NCBI RefSeq assembly: GCF_009911645.1
Contig: NZ_QWKI01000129.1
Coordinates: forward strand, 1 to 41,884
Length of the DNA stretch: 41,884 nt
Reading direction: 5' to 3'
Source: Pseudoflavonifractor sp. 60
Lineage (GTDB): Bacteria; Bacillota; Clostridia; Oscillospirales; Oscillospiraceae
Position 1 is the first letter of the stretch; every line of letters starts with the position of its first letter. Shown here in pieces: positions 23,492-31,770 of the stretch. Below the pieces are notes generated by a model. It saw only the letters and a program-made list of their open reading frames with translations. It ran no database searches and was not told where the DNA came from. The position numbers and the translations under genes were made by a program.

Positions 23492-23507
23492 TAAGGAGGC
23501 AACACAG

Positions 23508-24989
23508 ATGAGCTTTCGCATTACCAGCAATATGATGAGGAATACCTATCAGTATAACCTGATGAATTCCACCAACAACCTGAATAACTCCATGGAGAAG
23601 GTGCAGACCCAGCGCAACTTCAACAGCTACGCCGAGGACCCTGCCTCCGCCACTCTGGCTTTCCGCCTGCGCCGGGAGTACTTCCAGACCAGCAGCCAGA
23701 TTGCCAACAGCAAGGACGTGTACAGCAAGTTCAACACCGGCTGGAACAACATCCAGGGGATGCTCAAGGACCTGATCAACCCCATGGATAAGGTGTCCAT
23801 CATCCGGGGCGACAGCGACACCTCCGGCGAGAGCCGCACCGCCCTGGCCCAGATCCTCCGGGAGAGCTCCGAGTCTATGATCCAGGGCTTCAACCAGCAG
23901 CTGGGCGGCCACTTCATCTTCGCCGGGAACGACGGTCTGAACGCTCCCTTCACCTGGAAGGACGGCAACCTGTACTACCGGGGCATTGACGTCAACTCCG
24001 GCGGCATGAAGCCCCCCACCGCGCCGGAACCCACGTGGATTGAGGATGTGCGTACTGCCGCAGAGGCCGCCGGCACCTGGACCAACCATGACGAGGACTG
24101 GTACAACTACTATACCCATCAGACAGATAAGATCCCCCCCTCTGCTGAGCCCACCTGGCTGACCGATGAGGCAAGTAAGGATGGCCAGATCACAGATGAG
24201 GAGCAGGCCTGGATCGACTACTACCGCCATGAGACTACGGAGCCCCCCACGGCGGAGAAGCCCAAGTGGGCCGACAGCGCGCCGGATAAGTACGGCATTC
24301 CGGAGGATATGCCCCAGTTCAGCGATGATGAGATGGAGACCAAGTGGATCGCCTATTATACCGACCAGGCCAATTACGCCAAGCTGAAGGAAATGTCTGA
24401 GGAGGAGATGTACATCGACCTGGGCATGGGCGCGGCGGAGAAGGGGGCCAACAATCCCCTGCGGGGCACCTATTTCAACAGCGCCCTGTCCGGCCTGAAT
24501 TTCCTGGACTACGGCGTTGACGAGGACGGCGACCCCAAGAACTTTGCTGTGCTCCTGAATGAGCTGGCGGATGTTTTCGACAACTGGAACGAGAACGGCC
24601 AGAAGTACGTCCCCGATGAATATCTGGAGCTGACCGGGGAGGAACTGAAGCAGCTGATGGAGGACAAACCGGAGGTGGCCGAGGAGATCAACGCCTATAA
24701 CGACGCCGCCCGGGAGAAGGCCTTCCGCCTGATGGATAAGCTGAAGGAGGCCCAGGAGACCCTGACTGCGGCCAACGTGGAGCTGGACGCCCGGAGCTCC
24801 TTCCTCCAGACCAACCTGAGCCAGCTGCAGACCCAGGCTACCGACCTGAACACCCAGATCCTGGATGTGGAGCAGGTCGACATGGCCGCCGCCATTACCG
24901 AGATGTCCTGGGACCAGTACTGCTACAGCGCCGCGCTGAAGATTGGCAATCAGCTGCTCAGCCAGTCCTTGATCGACTATATGAACTGA
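23508..24989 (+). CDS. flgL: Hook-filament junction protein FlgL (HAP3) with repeat-bearing insert
   Basis: FlgL is the second junction ring, onto which flagellin assembles. The N terminus (RITSNMMRNTYQYNLMNSTNNLNNSMEKVQTQRNFNSYAEDPA region) and the C terminus (about 390-493, ending LSQSLIDYMN) are flagellin-like helices. The length is 493 against about 300 in simple homologues. Residues 169-289 consist of three imperfect repeats, each opening with PP[TS]A..P.W and closing with W(I/Y).YY. This insert would be in the exposed central domain. AAGGAGG precedes the ATG. Confidence 0.92.
   Translation: MSFRITSNMMRNTYQYNLMNSTNNLNNSMEKVQTQRNFNSYAEDPASATLAFRLRREYFQTSSQIANSKDVYSKFNTGWNNIQGMLKDLINPMDKVSIIRGDSDTSGESRTALAQILRESSESMIQGFNQQLGGHFIFAGNDGLNAPFTWKDGNLYYRGIDVNSGGMKPPTAPEPTWIEDVRTAAEAAGTWTNHDEDWYNYYTHQTDKIPPSAEPTWLTDEASKDGQITDEEQAWIDYYRHETTEPPTAEKPKWADSAPDKYGIPEDMPQFSDDEMETKWIAYYTDQANYAKLKEMSEEEMYIDLGMGAAEKGANNPLRGTYFNSALSGLNFLDYGVDEDGDPKNFAVLLNELADVFDNWNENGQKYVPDEYLELTGEELKQLMEDKPEVAEEINAYNDAAREKAFRLMDKLKEAQETLTAANVELDARSSFLQTNLSQLQTQATDLNTQILDVEQVDMAAAITEMSWDQYCYSAALKIGNQLLSQSLIDYMN
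24012..24374 (+). repeat. Three degenerate repeats inside flgL
   Basis: The encoded units are residues 169-209 (bases 24012-24134), 210-245 (24135-24242) and 246-289 (24243-24374). Shared features are PPTAPEPTW / PPSAEPTW / PPTAEKPKW at the start and WYNYYTHQT / WIDYYRHET / WIAYYTDQA at the end, with an acidic stretch before the second Trp. Protein similarity exceeds DNA identity, so the duplication is old. Confidence 0.75.
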
Positions 24990-25003
24990 GCGTTTCAAGT
25001 CTT

Positions 25004-25052
25004 ATGGGCGGTCCTTTTCAGGCCCGCCCATGGGGCTTATCCCGCGTTTTTT
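25004..25052 (+). terminator. Hairpin with T run after flgL, possible partial terminator
   Basis: ATGGGCGG (25004-25011) pairs with CCGCCCAT (25024-25031), and a T6 run follows at 25047-25052 after a 15-base gap. The gap makes it a weak terminator at best. The next gene is 55 bases beyond. Confidence 0.4.
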
Positions 25053-25106
25053 GTGTGTATGAAGGTAAGGATGCCTTAATATACTAGAAGGGAGTGCGTA
25101 TCACAC

Positions 25107-25715
25107 ATGAAGCCGCTGATCGAAATCACCACTGTACCCATTCAGATCGAGATGAAGACTACCAACGCAAAGCTGGAGTATGCCCGCGGCACCGCCGAGA
25201 TGGAGATCACGCGGGATTCAGGCGACCTTCAGATTAAAAGCCGCCCCATTAAGGTGAATATTGATACCTTTGAGGCCCGTAACTCTCTGTCGCCCACCCT
25301 GGCCCGCTATCTGGAGCAGAACGCCCAGAAGGGCCACCAGGCCGCCTATGAGGCCACCGCCACCTATGCCCGCCAGGGCCAGCTGCTGCTGAAGACCCAG
25401 GTGGGCGAGGAGCTGGTGACCCAGTTTGCCGAGGACGCCATGATGAAGGACGTCAAGACCAACGTGGGTCTGGACTTTATCCCCAAGGTGGGGGCGGAGA
25501 TCACCTGGGACCCAGGGGAGCTGAATATTCGCTATGACATGGAAAAACTGGCCATCGACTGGAATATCGGCGGGGGCAGCTTCGAGTTTACCCCCGGAGA
25601 TATTGAGTTTACCGTAACCCAACGGCCTGATGTGGTGATTAAGTATCTGGGCGGCCCCATCTATGTGCCTCCCTCTGCTGACCCCAACTATGAGGCGATG
25701 GACGTGTGGGCGTAA
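25107..25715 (+). CDS. DUF6470 family protein (YviE-like)
   Basis: This is a 202-residue protein in the position occupied by yviE between flgL and fliW in Bacillus. Family-type features are the N-terminal PLIEITTVPIQIEMKT, the middle AYEATATYARQGQLLLKT (about 90-107), and the Trp/Gly-containing C-terminal beta region (ITWDPGELNIRY, then DWNIGGGSFEFTPGDIEF). The function is unknown but always flagellum-associated in this context. There is no signal peptide. The ATG follows AAGGGAG. fliW follows after 23 bases. Confidence 0.8.
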   Translation: MKPLIEITTVPIQIEMKTTNAKLEYARGTAEMEITRDSGDLQIKSRPIKVNIDTFEARNSLSPTLARYLEQNAQKGHQAAYEATATYARQGQLLLKTQVGEELVTQFAEDAMMKDVKTNVGLDFIPKVGAEITWDPGELNIRYDMEKLAIDWNIGGGSFEFTPGDIEFTVTQRPDVVIKYLGGPIYVPPSADPNYEAMDVWA

Positions 25716-25738
25716 CGGCCTGATATTTAGGAGGGACT

Positions 25739-26194
25739 ATGCGTCTGAAGACAAAATACTTTGGCGAGATCGAGTGCAGCGAGGAGGATAAGCTGTTCTT
25801 TCCCAAGGGCCTGTTCGGCTTTGAGGAGGAGAAGGAGTTTTTCCTGCTCCCCTTCGAGGGCAGCGGCGGCTCCCTCCTCTGCTTCCAGAGCGCTGCAACC
25901 CCCGGACTGGCCTTTGTGGCGATGAATCCCTTCTCTCTGAAGCCGGACTACTCCCCGGTGCTCACCAAGGGGGAGCTGGCGGACATGGGGGTGGAGCGCA
26001 GCGAGGATCTGTGCTTCTACGCTCTGTGCGTGGTGCGCAGTCCGGTGGCGGAGAGCACCGTCAACCTGCGCTGCCCTGTGGCCATCAACGACCACACCCA
26101 CCGGGCCATGCAGGTCATCCTGGAGGACGGGAGCTGTCATATGCACCACCTTCTTTCAGAGTTCGGCCAGAAAGAGGGGGACGGTCCATGCTGA
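25739..26194 (+). CDS. fliW: Flagellar assembly factor FliW
   Basis: FliW is the CsrA antagonist that binds flagellin; when flagellin is secreted FliW is freed to sequester CsrA and relieve repression of flagellin translation. The 151-residue protein has the family start LKTKYFGEIECSEEDKLFFPKGLFGFEEEKEFFL and the later FYALCVVRSPVAESTVNLRCPVAINDHTHRAMQVIL. AGGAGG precedes the ATG. It overlaps csrA by seven bases, so the two regulators are translationally coupled in fixed proportion. Confidence 0.95.
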   Translation: MRLKTKYFGEIECSEEDKLFFPKGLFGFEEEKEFFLLPFEGSGGSLLCFQSAATPGLAFVAMNPFSLKPDYSPVLTKGELADMGVERSEDLCFYALCVVRSPVAESTVNLRCPVAINDHTHRAMQVILEDGSCHMHHLLSEFGQKEGDGPC

Positions 26195-26415
26195 TCTTAC
26201 AGCGCAAGGAGGGGGAATCCCTGCTGCTGGGGGAGAACATTGAGATCACAGTCCTGGCGGTGGAGGCCGGGCGGGTCCGTCTGGCCATTCAGGCTCCCCG
26301 GGACGTTACCATCCTGCGCAGTGAGCTGCGGGTCGCCGCCGAGGTGAACCGGGAGGCGGCGGACGAGGAGGTCTCCCCCCTGGAGCTGCTGGATGTGCTG
26401 AGAGAAAAAAAGTAA
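26188..26415 (+). CDS. csrA: Translational regulator CsrA
   Basis: This 75-residue RNA-binding homodimer represses translation by covering GGA motifs in leaders, classically that of the flagellin gene hag. The start MLILQRKEGESLLLGENIEI, the core VRLAIQAPRDVTILRSEL with R44-type RNA-binding Arg residues, and the acidic tail are standard. The ATG at 26188 lies inside the end of fliW. Unlike the Bacillus arrangement, no flagellin gene follows; a hairpin and the basal-body operon come next. Confidence 0.95.
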   Translation: MLILQRKEGESLLLGENIEITVLAVEAGRVRLAIQAPRDVTILRSELRVAAEVNREAADEEVSPLELLDVLREKK

Positions 26416-26418
26416 AGC

Positions 26419-26460
26419 CGGAAATAGGCCTGATATGGCGGAATATCAGGCCTGTTTCCG
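26419..26460 (+). terminator. Long hairpin after csrA, probable terminator
   Basis: CGGAAATAGGCCTGATAT (26419-26436) pairs with ATATCAGGCCTGTTTCCG (26443-26460) over 18 bases with one G-T pair and a six-base loop, three bases after the csrA stop. Only a short TGTTTG tail follows, so termination may be partial. Confidence 0.65.
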
Positions 26461-26678
26461 TGTTTGCCTCAGAAATCCGGCACTTTGGCGGGGAAAATGT
26501 GTGGAATTTGGACGGGGAAACAGACAGTTTACTGAAATTACCATTGCAATTGGAAAGGATTTGCGCTATCCTAAATTAGCGTAGCTGGACTGTATGCTTG
26601 ACCCTGAGGGAAAACCGGAGAGAGCAGATTCCATAAAATTTGGAGCAAAATTCCGAGAGAATATATTTGCACAAAGGC

Positions 26679-26707
26679 TTGCAATGACTGGAAAAATGCG
26701 TTATAAT
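26679..26707 (+). promoter_or_regulatory. Upstream sigma-A promoter of the flgB operon
   Basis: TTGCAA (26679-26684), 17 bases, TATAAT (26702-26707). Confidence 0.72.
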
Positions 26708-26769
26708 GAACTTAATTTGATTTCAAGGGGATGAGTGTGAAATCATTGTAAAGACGGTGAACATCGCCC

Positions 26770-26798
26770 TTGCTTTTTCAGATGAGCTGTGCTATAAT
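26770..26798 (+). promoter_or_regulatory. Downstream sigma-A promoter of the flgB operon
   Basis: TTGCTT (26770-26775), 17 bases, TATAAT (26793-26798), about 40 bases before flgB. It is in tandem with the promoter 91 bases upstream. Confidence 0.68.
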
Positions 26799-26842
26799 GA
26801 TTCACGTTCGTTTTAGAGCGATTATTAAGGGAGGAAATCTCC

Positions 26843-27235
26843 ATGTCCATGTTGTATACCAATTCCCTGATGATGCTGGAGCGGGCCATGAACTATCAGT
26901 GGACCAAATTCAACGCCATCTCGGACAATATTGTCAATGCCGAGACTCCCAACTACAAGGCGAAGTATGTCACCTTTGAGGAGGCGCTGGACAGCAGTAT
27001 CCGTTCGGCGCAGAAGAGCCCCAGCCGGAAGATCTCCTCTGTGCGCTCCGCCATCGACCGGGCTCAGCCCATTGTTCACGTGGCCGAGAACGAGAGTATG
27101 CGTATGGATGAGAACGGCGTCAACGTGGCCGAGCAGGAGACAGAGGCCACCCGTACTGTCTATCAGATGCAGTACACCATGGATGCCATCAACAGCAACC
27201 TCTCTCTGATGCGCACCCTGATCCGGGGCCAGTAA
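26843..27235 (+). CDS. flgB: Flagellar basal-body rod protein FlgB
   Basis: FlgB is a proximal rod subunit exported through the flagellar type III apparatus. The 130-residue protein carries the rod motif KFNAISDNIVNAETPNYKAKYVTFEEAL (about 22-49) and the C-terminal helix EQETEATRTVYQMQYTMDAINSNLSLMRTLIRGQ. GGGAGGAAA precedes the ATG. It is the first gene of the large flagellar operon, and flgC follows. Confidence 0.95.
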   Translation: MSMLYTNSLMMLERAMNYQWTKFNAISDNIVNAETPNYKAKYVTFEEALDSSIRSAQKSPSRKISSVRSAIDRAQPIVHVAENESMRMDENGVNVAEQETEATRTVYQMQYTMDAINSNLSLMRTLIRGQ

Positions 27236-27299
27236 GGATTCCGGCCTGTAAGCTTTGGCGGATACGTTCTGCCTTAAAACGTTCGTGGAGGGGATACAT

Positions 27300-27764
27300 A
27301 TGGCCTTCGTAAGTACCATTGATGTGATCGGTTCCGGTTTCACTGCCCAGCAGCAGCGGCTGGACATTGTCTCTGAAAATATTGTCAACATGAACACCAC
27401 CCGAACTGAAAACGGAGAGGGTCCTTACCGCAGGAAAGTGGTGGTGTTCCAGGCGGATAACGGTACCGGGCGGTTCCAGGATGTGCTGGCCCGGACCCGC
27501 TACGGCTGGGGCGGACGGCTTGCCCGAGAGTCGGTGGCCGGGGTTCGAGTGGCAGAGGTGGCGGAGGACCCCTCTGACTTTAAGCTGAAATATGACCCGG
27601 ACGACCCCGATGCCAACGAGGACGGTTATGTGGAGCTGCCCAACGTGGACCTGGTGAAGGAAATTACCGATGGTATGGCTGCCAGCCAGGCCTACTCCGC
27701 CAATGTTACAGCCTTTAATTTGCTGAAGAGTGTGATCGCCAAAGGACTGGAGATCGGAAAGTAA
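27300..27764 (+). CDS. flgC: Flagellar basal-body rod protein FlgC
   Basis: FlgC is a proximal rod protein of 154 residues. The N terminus STIDVIGSGFTAQQQRLDIVSENIVNMNTTR and the C terminus YVELPNVDLVKEITDGMAASQAYSANVTAFNLLKSVIAKGLEIGK match the family. The ATG at 27300 has GGAGGGGAT eight bases ahead; an ATG at 27255 has no ribosome site and would add a non-family extension. It is the second gene of the operon. Confidence 0.95.
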   Translation: MAFVSTIDVIGSGFTAQQQRLDIVSENIVNMNTTRTENGEGPYRRKVVVFQADNGTGRFQDVLARTRYGWGGRLARESVAGVRVAEVAEDPSDFKLKYDPDDPDANEDGYVELPNVDLVKEITDGMAASQAYSANVTAFNLLKSVIAKGLEIGK

Positions 27765-27889
27765 GGCCAATCTAGGTCAGGCTAGCTCTTGTCTGGCGGG
27801 TAGGATGCCCCAGGACAGGGCGGGTCTGGCCTGGATTTGCGTTTTGGGATATGAAATACATGGGCTTTTGGCCCGTTCAGGAGGAATTT

Positions 27890-28198
27890 ATGGTGGAATT
27901 TACACCCATTCGCCCCATCGAGCGCCTTTGGGATACTGCGGAAACTCAGACCGCTCAGTCTGTGAACGATCCCGCCGGCTCTATGTTCGCCAACATTTTC
28001 CGGCAGGCCATCCAGAATGTGCGGGATACTAACGCCGAGCAGGTCAACCTGGAGTATCAGCTGGCCACCGGTCAGATCGACAATCCCGCCCTGCTGACCA
28101 CCGCCATCAGCAAGGCGACCACCGCCGCCGAGCTGCTGATGCAGATGCGCAACCAGGCGCTGGACGCCTACAACGAGCTGATGCGCATTTCCCTGTAA
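27890..28198 (+). CDS. fliE: Flagellar hook-basal body complex protein FliE
   Basis: FliE joins the MS ring to the rod. It has 102 residues with the conserved C-terminal region (NAEQVNLEYQLATGQIDNP, then AISKATTAAELLMQMRNQALDAYNELMRISL). The ATG at 27890 follows AGGAGGAAT. An in-frame ATG at 27851 gives a Trp-containing extension absent from the family. A gap of 125 bases after flgC carries no clear signal. Confidence 0.93.
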   Translation: MVEFTPIRPIERLWDTAETQTAQSVNDPAGSMFANIFRQAIQNVRDTNAEQVNLEYQLATGQIDNPALLTTAISKATTAAELLMQMRNQALDAYNELMRISL

Positions 28199-28243
28199 AC
28201 AGCGCACAGCCGCTGTTAAGATAACTGGCCGGAGGGATCCAAG

Positions 28244-29887
28244 GTGCAGACAAAACTGAAGGACCTTTGGGAAAAAATCAAAGGTTTTTTTGCAAAACTG
28301 AACAAGAAGACCCGTATTCTTCTGGGCGTCTGCGCAGCGGTCATCCTGGTGGTGATTATCGCAGCGGCAATTTTGCTCAACCGGAAGGAATACGCAGTAC
28401 TCCAGGGCGGACTGAACGCCAGCGAGATCAGCACCGTAGTCAGCTTTCTGGACGCCAACGGCGTGACAGACTACCAGGTGCAGGGGGATAAGGTACTGGT
28501 GCCCAAGGGGAGAGAGACCCAGCTGCAAATTCAGTTGGCCACCTCGGGCAACCTGAATTCCGGCTTCCTCTATGAGTACTACAGTGATAAGATCGGCGCC
28601 ATCAGCACCAGCGACGAGCGGGACAAGGCGTTTCTGATTGCGAAAGAGGAGCGTCTGGCCGCCACCATCCGCCAGCTGGAGGAGGTCCAGGACGCCACAG
28701 TGCAGATCACGCCGGGGACCGAGCGGGTCTATGTGCTGGACCCCCAGGCCACTCCCGCCGAGGCCTATGTCACCGTGACGCCGGTGAGCCGAAATGCCCT
28801 GAGCAGCGGCACAGTGAGCGTAATCCGGGACCTGGTGAAGCACAGCGTTCAGGGCCTGGAGATCGAACACGTAGGGATCGGCGATACTTATGGAAACTCG
28901 TATTCTGACAGCAGCAGCTCCAGCACCGACAGCGTGAACGATGCCAGCACATTAAAAATGCAGTATGAGGAGCAGTTGAGCAACCGTATCCGGATGCAGG
29001 TGCGGGAAGCAATCGAGAATATTTATGGTAAAGATAATGTGGATGTGACGGTGAACTGCAACATCGACGTCAACCGCAAAGTGGTGGACTCCACCACCTA
29101 CCACCAGCCCGATGGCTCAGTGGAGGGGGGCGGCCTCATCGGCAAGGACGAGTGGCTGTGGGAGATCATCCGGGACGGCACCGATCCGGTGGGCGGCACC
29201 GTGGGCACCACCACCAACTCTGACATCCCCTACCAGGCGGAGCTCCAACCCGAGCTCAACGGCGACGAGAACTATACCAATGGCTCCGGAAGCCGCCTGC
29301 ACCAGATCGACACCATCACTGAGCAGACCGAGGTGCTGGCCTTTAACATCAGCGATATCCGGGTTGCGGTCACCATCAATCAGAACTGCCCCAATGCCAG
29401 CTCCCTGAGCACCGAGGCGCTGCGCTCCCATGTGGCCACCGCCTCGGGCATCGGCGGCGAGAATCCGGAGAACTACGTGTCGGTGGTCATCGCGCCCTTC
29501 AACGTGGAGACGCCGCCCAGTGTGCTTGGTCCCATTGGTATCCTGTCCGGTGTGCCCGATTGGGTGCTCTTTGCCGCCATCGGCGGAATGATCCTGTTTA
29601 TTATCCTGTTGATTATCATCCTCATCCTGCGCGGCCGGGCCAAGAAGAGACGTCAGGCCCAGGAGGAAGCGCTGGCAGAGGAGATGCAGGCGGCCGAGGC
29701 CCTGGCTGCCGCGGAAGCTGCTGCGGCAGCGGCGGCCATCCCCGAGGGCGGAGCCGATATTATGGAGGTCAACACCGAGAAGAGTATGGAGCTGCGTAAG
29801 ACTGTCCGGCAGTTCGTCCAGAACAATCCGGAGGTCGCCGCTCAGATGGTGAAGGCCTGGCTGAGAGGAGACGATGACAATGGCTGA
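28244..29887 (+). CDS. fliF: Flagellar MS-ring protein FliF
   Basis: FliF forms the membrane MS ring, the base of the flagellum. The 547-residue protein has transmembrane helices at about 24-46 and 440-463. Between them lie the periplasm-facing (outside in Firmicutes) ring-building motifs and a Ser/Asp-rich loop (DSSSSSTDSVNDAS, about 222-236). The C terminus KTVRQFVQNNPEVAAQMVKAWLRGD binds FliG. An Ala-rich stretch (about 480-500) precedes it. The GTG start follows GGAGGG. Its end overlaps the fliG start. Confidence 0.95.
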   Translation: MQTKLKDLWEKIKGFFAKLNKKTRILLGVCAAVILVVIIAAAILLNRKEYAVLQGGLNASEISTVVSFLDANGVTDYQVQGDKVLVPKGRETQLQIQLATSGNLNSGFLYEYYSDKIGAISTSDERDKAFLIAKEERLAATIRQLEEVQDATVQITPGTERVYVLDPQATPAEAYVTVTPVSRNALSSGTVSVIRDLVKHSVQGLEIEHVGIGDTYGNSYSDSSSSSTDSVNDASTLKMQYEEQLSNRIRMQVREAIENIYGKDNVDVTVNCNIDVNRKVVDSTTYHQPDGSVEGGGLIGKDEWLWEIIRDGTDPVGGTVGTTTNSDIPYQAELQPELNGDENYTNGSGSRLHQIDTITEQTEVLAFNISDIRVAVTINQNCPNASSLSTEALRSHVATASGIGGENPENYVSVVIAPFNVETPPSVLGPIGILSGVPDWVLFAAIGGMILFIILLIIILILRGRAKKRRQAQEEALAEEMQAAEALAAAEAAAAAAAIPEGGADIMEVNTEKSMELRKTVRQFVQNNPEVAAQMVKAWLRGDDDNG

Positions 29888-30896
29888 GACCGCGAAAGTT
29901 CAACTCACATATCCCCAGAAGGCCGCCGCTGTGATCGTCTCCCTGGGCGCGGATAAGGCGTCCAACCTGTACCAGTACATGGAGCCGGAGGACGTGGAGA
30001 CCCTCACCCTGGAGGTGGCCCGGCTGGGTATGCTCAACTCCGAGCAGACCGAAGAGGTGCTCACCGAGTTTTACCAGAACTGCATGACCAGCAAGGCGGT
30101 GACCGAGGGCGGCCTGGAGTACGCCCGTGCGGTGCTGGAGAAGGCCTTCGGCAACCAGACCGCTATGGCCCTGCTGGAGAAGGTGACCAAGTCCCTGAAG
30201 ACCCGGGAGTTCGCCTTCCTCAACAAGGCGGACGTCAAATCCCTCTTCTCCGCGCTGCAAAACGAGCGTCCTCAGACCATGGCTCTGGTGCTGTCCTATG
30301 TGGACCCGGACAAGGCGGCAGGCGTTATCGAGCAGCTGGAGCCCCATCGCCAGATCAAGGTGGTGGAGGCCATTGCCACCATGGAGAGCGCCTCCCCCAC
30401 CGCTATCAAGACCATCGAGGCGGAGATGGAGCGCAAGTTCTCCAGCATCATCACCCAGTCCAATGTCAAGGTTGGCGGCATAGACTATGTGGCAGGCATT
30501 ATGAACAACCTGGACCGGTCCAGCGAGAAGTCCATCTTCGACGGACTGGCCGAGCACAATGCCGAGCTGGCCGATGAGATCCGCAAGCGGATGTTCGTGT
30601 TCGAGGATATCATTACCATGGACGACCGCTCTGTGCAGCGCTTCGTCCGGGACTGCGACCCCAGAGACCTGGTGCTGGCTCTGAAGACGGCCAACGCCGA
30701 CGTGTCCAACAAGCTGTTTACCAATATGTCCGCCCGTATGGCAGAGAGTATCCGGGACGACCTGGAGGTCACCACCAACGTACGTATGAAGGACGTGGAG
30801 GATGCCCAGCAGCGCATTGTAGGCGTGATCCGCGACCTGGAGGAACGAAACGAAATCGTGATTTTGAAGGGCGGAAAGGACGATATCATTGCGTAA
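29874..30896 (+). CDS. fliG: Flagellar motor switch protein FliG
   Basis: FliG is the C-ring subunit that takes torque from MotA. The 340-residue protein has the FliF-binding N domain (AAAVIVSLGADKASNLYQYM), the middle domain (RPQTMALVLSYVDPDKAAGVIEQLEP region near 130-160), and the C-terminal torque domain with charged DPRDLVLALKTANADVSNKLF and SARMAESIRDDLE. ATG 29874 and ATG 29880 are both possible starts inside the fliF end. It overlaps fliH by eight bases. Tight overlaps imply coupled synthesis of ring parts. Confidence 0.95.
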   Translation: MTMAETAKVQLTYPQKAAAVIVSLGADKASNLYQYMEPEDVETLTLEVARLGMLNSEQTEEVLTEFYQNCMTSKAVTEGGLEYARAVLEKAFGNQTAMALLEKVTKSLKTREFAFLNKADVKSLFSALQNERPQTMALVLSYVDPDKAAGVIEQLEPHRQIKVVEAIATMESASPTAIKTIEAEMERKFSSIITQSNVKVGGIDYVAGIMNNLDRSSEKSIFDGLAEHNAELADEIRKRMFVFEDIITMDDRSVQRFVRDCDPRDLVLALKTANADVSNKLFTNMSARMAESIRDDLEVTTNVRMKDVEDAQQRIVGVIRDLEERNEIVILKGGKDDIIA

Positions 30897-31752
30897 TATC
30901 CTAAAATCCTTCCTGGAGCCCAAGGCCGAGACCTACATACTGCCCGACACCGATGATATCTTTATGGGGGGCGAGGAGGAATTCCGCCCCTTGGATGCGG
31001 AGGAAGTAGACGCGGAATCCCTGGATATTACGGTGGGCGGGGAAGAGGAAGAGGAGGCTGAGCAGGAGCCGGAGGAACTCCAGGAACCCAAGCAGGAGAC
31101 TCCCGTTCACTATGCCCAGCTCCAGGCGGAACTGATTTTGAACCAGGCCCGGGAGGAGGCGGAACAGCTTCTGGCCCAGGCCCGGGAGCAGGCCCTCCAG
31201 GAGCAGGAGGAGATCCGCGCCGGCGCCCGGGATGAGGGCTACCGGGAGGGCTACGCCCAGGGGATTGCCAAGGCGATGGACGACTCCATCCGGGACCGGG
31301 AGGCCACCGCCGCCCGCCTGGAGCAGCAGGTGCAGGATTTTTTGGAGAAGGCCTCCCTGGCCAGAGAGGAGATGATCCTCCAGAGCCGGGATGAGCTGCT
31401 GGAGCTGTGCCTGTCGGTGGCCGAGAAGGTGGTGCGGGTCAGCCTCCGGAGCAGCAGCGAGGTGATCGTCCGCATGATCCAGACCGCCACCGAGCGGATG
31501 AAACGGCAGGAGTGGGTACACATCTATATCTCCGGCTGTGACGCCCGGCAGGTCGCCAAAATATCCCCCGCCCTCACCAGTACCCTGGGGGCCCTGTCCC
31601 AGCATATTAAAGTGGTCCCCATGGGGGACGACGAGGGGGGCACCTGTATTGTGGAGACTCCGGAGGAGATTGTGGACGCCAGCGTGTCCACTCAGATGTC
31701 CAACATCCGGGATGTTCTCTACGACCAGATGGGCAGCTACTGGCCTCAATAA
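30889..31752 (+). CDS. fliH: Flagellar assembly protein FliH
   Basis: FliH is the stator-like regulator of the FliI export ATPase. The 287-residue protein has an acidic N-terminal region (about 20-75), a long helical Gln/Glu/Arg-rich coiled coil (about 80-170), and a C-terminal globular FliH domain (about 190-285, LSVAEKVVRVSL, GGTCIVETPEEIVDASVSTQMSNIRDVL). The start is TTG at 30889 with GGAAAGGA ten bases upstream, overlapping the fliG stop. An unusual start codon may keep FliH low. Confidence 0.9.
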   Translation: MRNILKSFLEPKAETYILPDTDDIFMGGEEEFRPLDAEEVDAESLDITVGGEEEEEAEQEPEELQEPKQETPVHYAQLQAELILNQAREEAEQLLAQAREQALQEQEEIRAGARDEGYREGYAQGIAKAMDDSIRDREATAARLEQQVQDFLEKASLAREEMILQSRDELLELCLSVAEKVVRVSLRSSSEVIVRMIQTATERMKRQEWVHIYISGCDARQVAKISPALTSTLGALSQHIKVVPMGDDEGGTCIVETPEEIVDASVSTQMSNIRDVLYDQMGSYWPQ

Positions 31753-31770
31753 GAATAAGGAGACTTGGAC

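Larger units (their letters stand above)
26416..26842. other. Intergenic region between csrA and flgB
   Basis: This 427-base AT-richer gap contains the csrA-distal hairpin and two tandem sigma-A promoters listed separately. A short inverted motif GCTA...TAGC around 26567-26583 is too weak to call. I see no ORF or RNA gene with support. Confidence 0.6.

Noticed and set aside
26443..26678. Small RNA or riboswitch upstream of flgB
   Set aside because: No conserved riboswitch core or promoter-terminator pair could be supported; only the csrA hairpin and the later promoters are clear.
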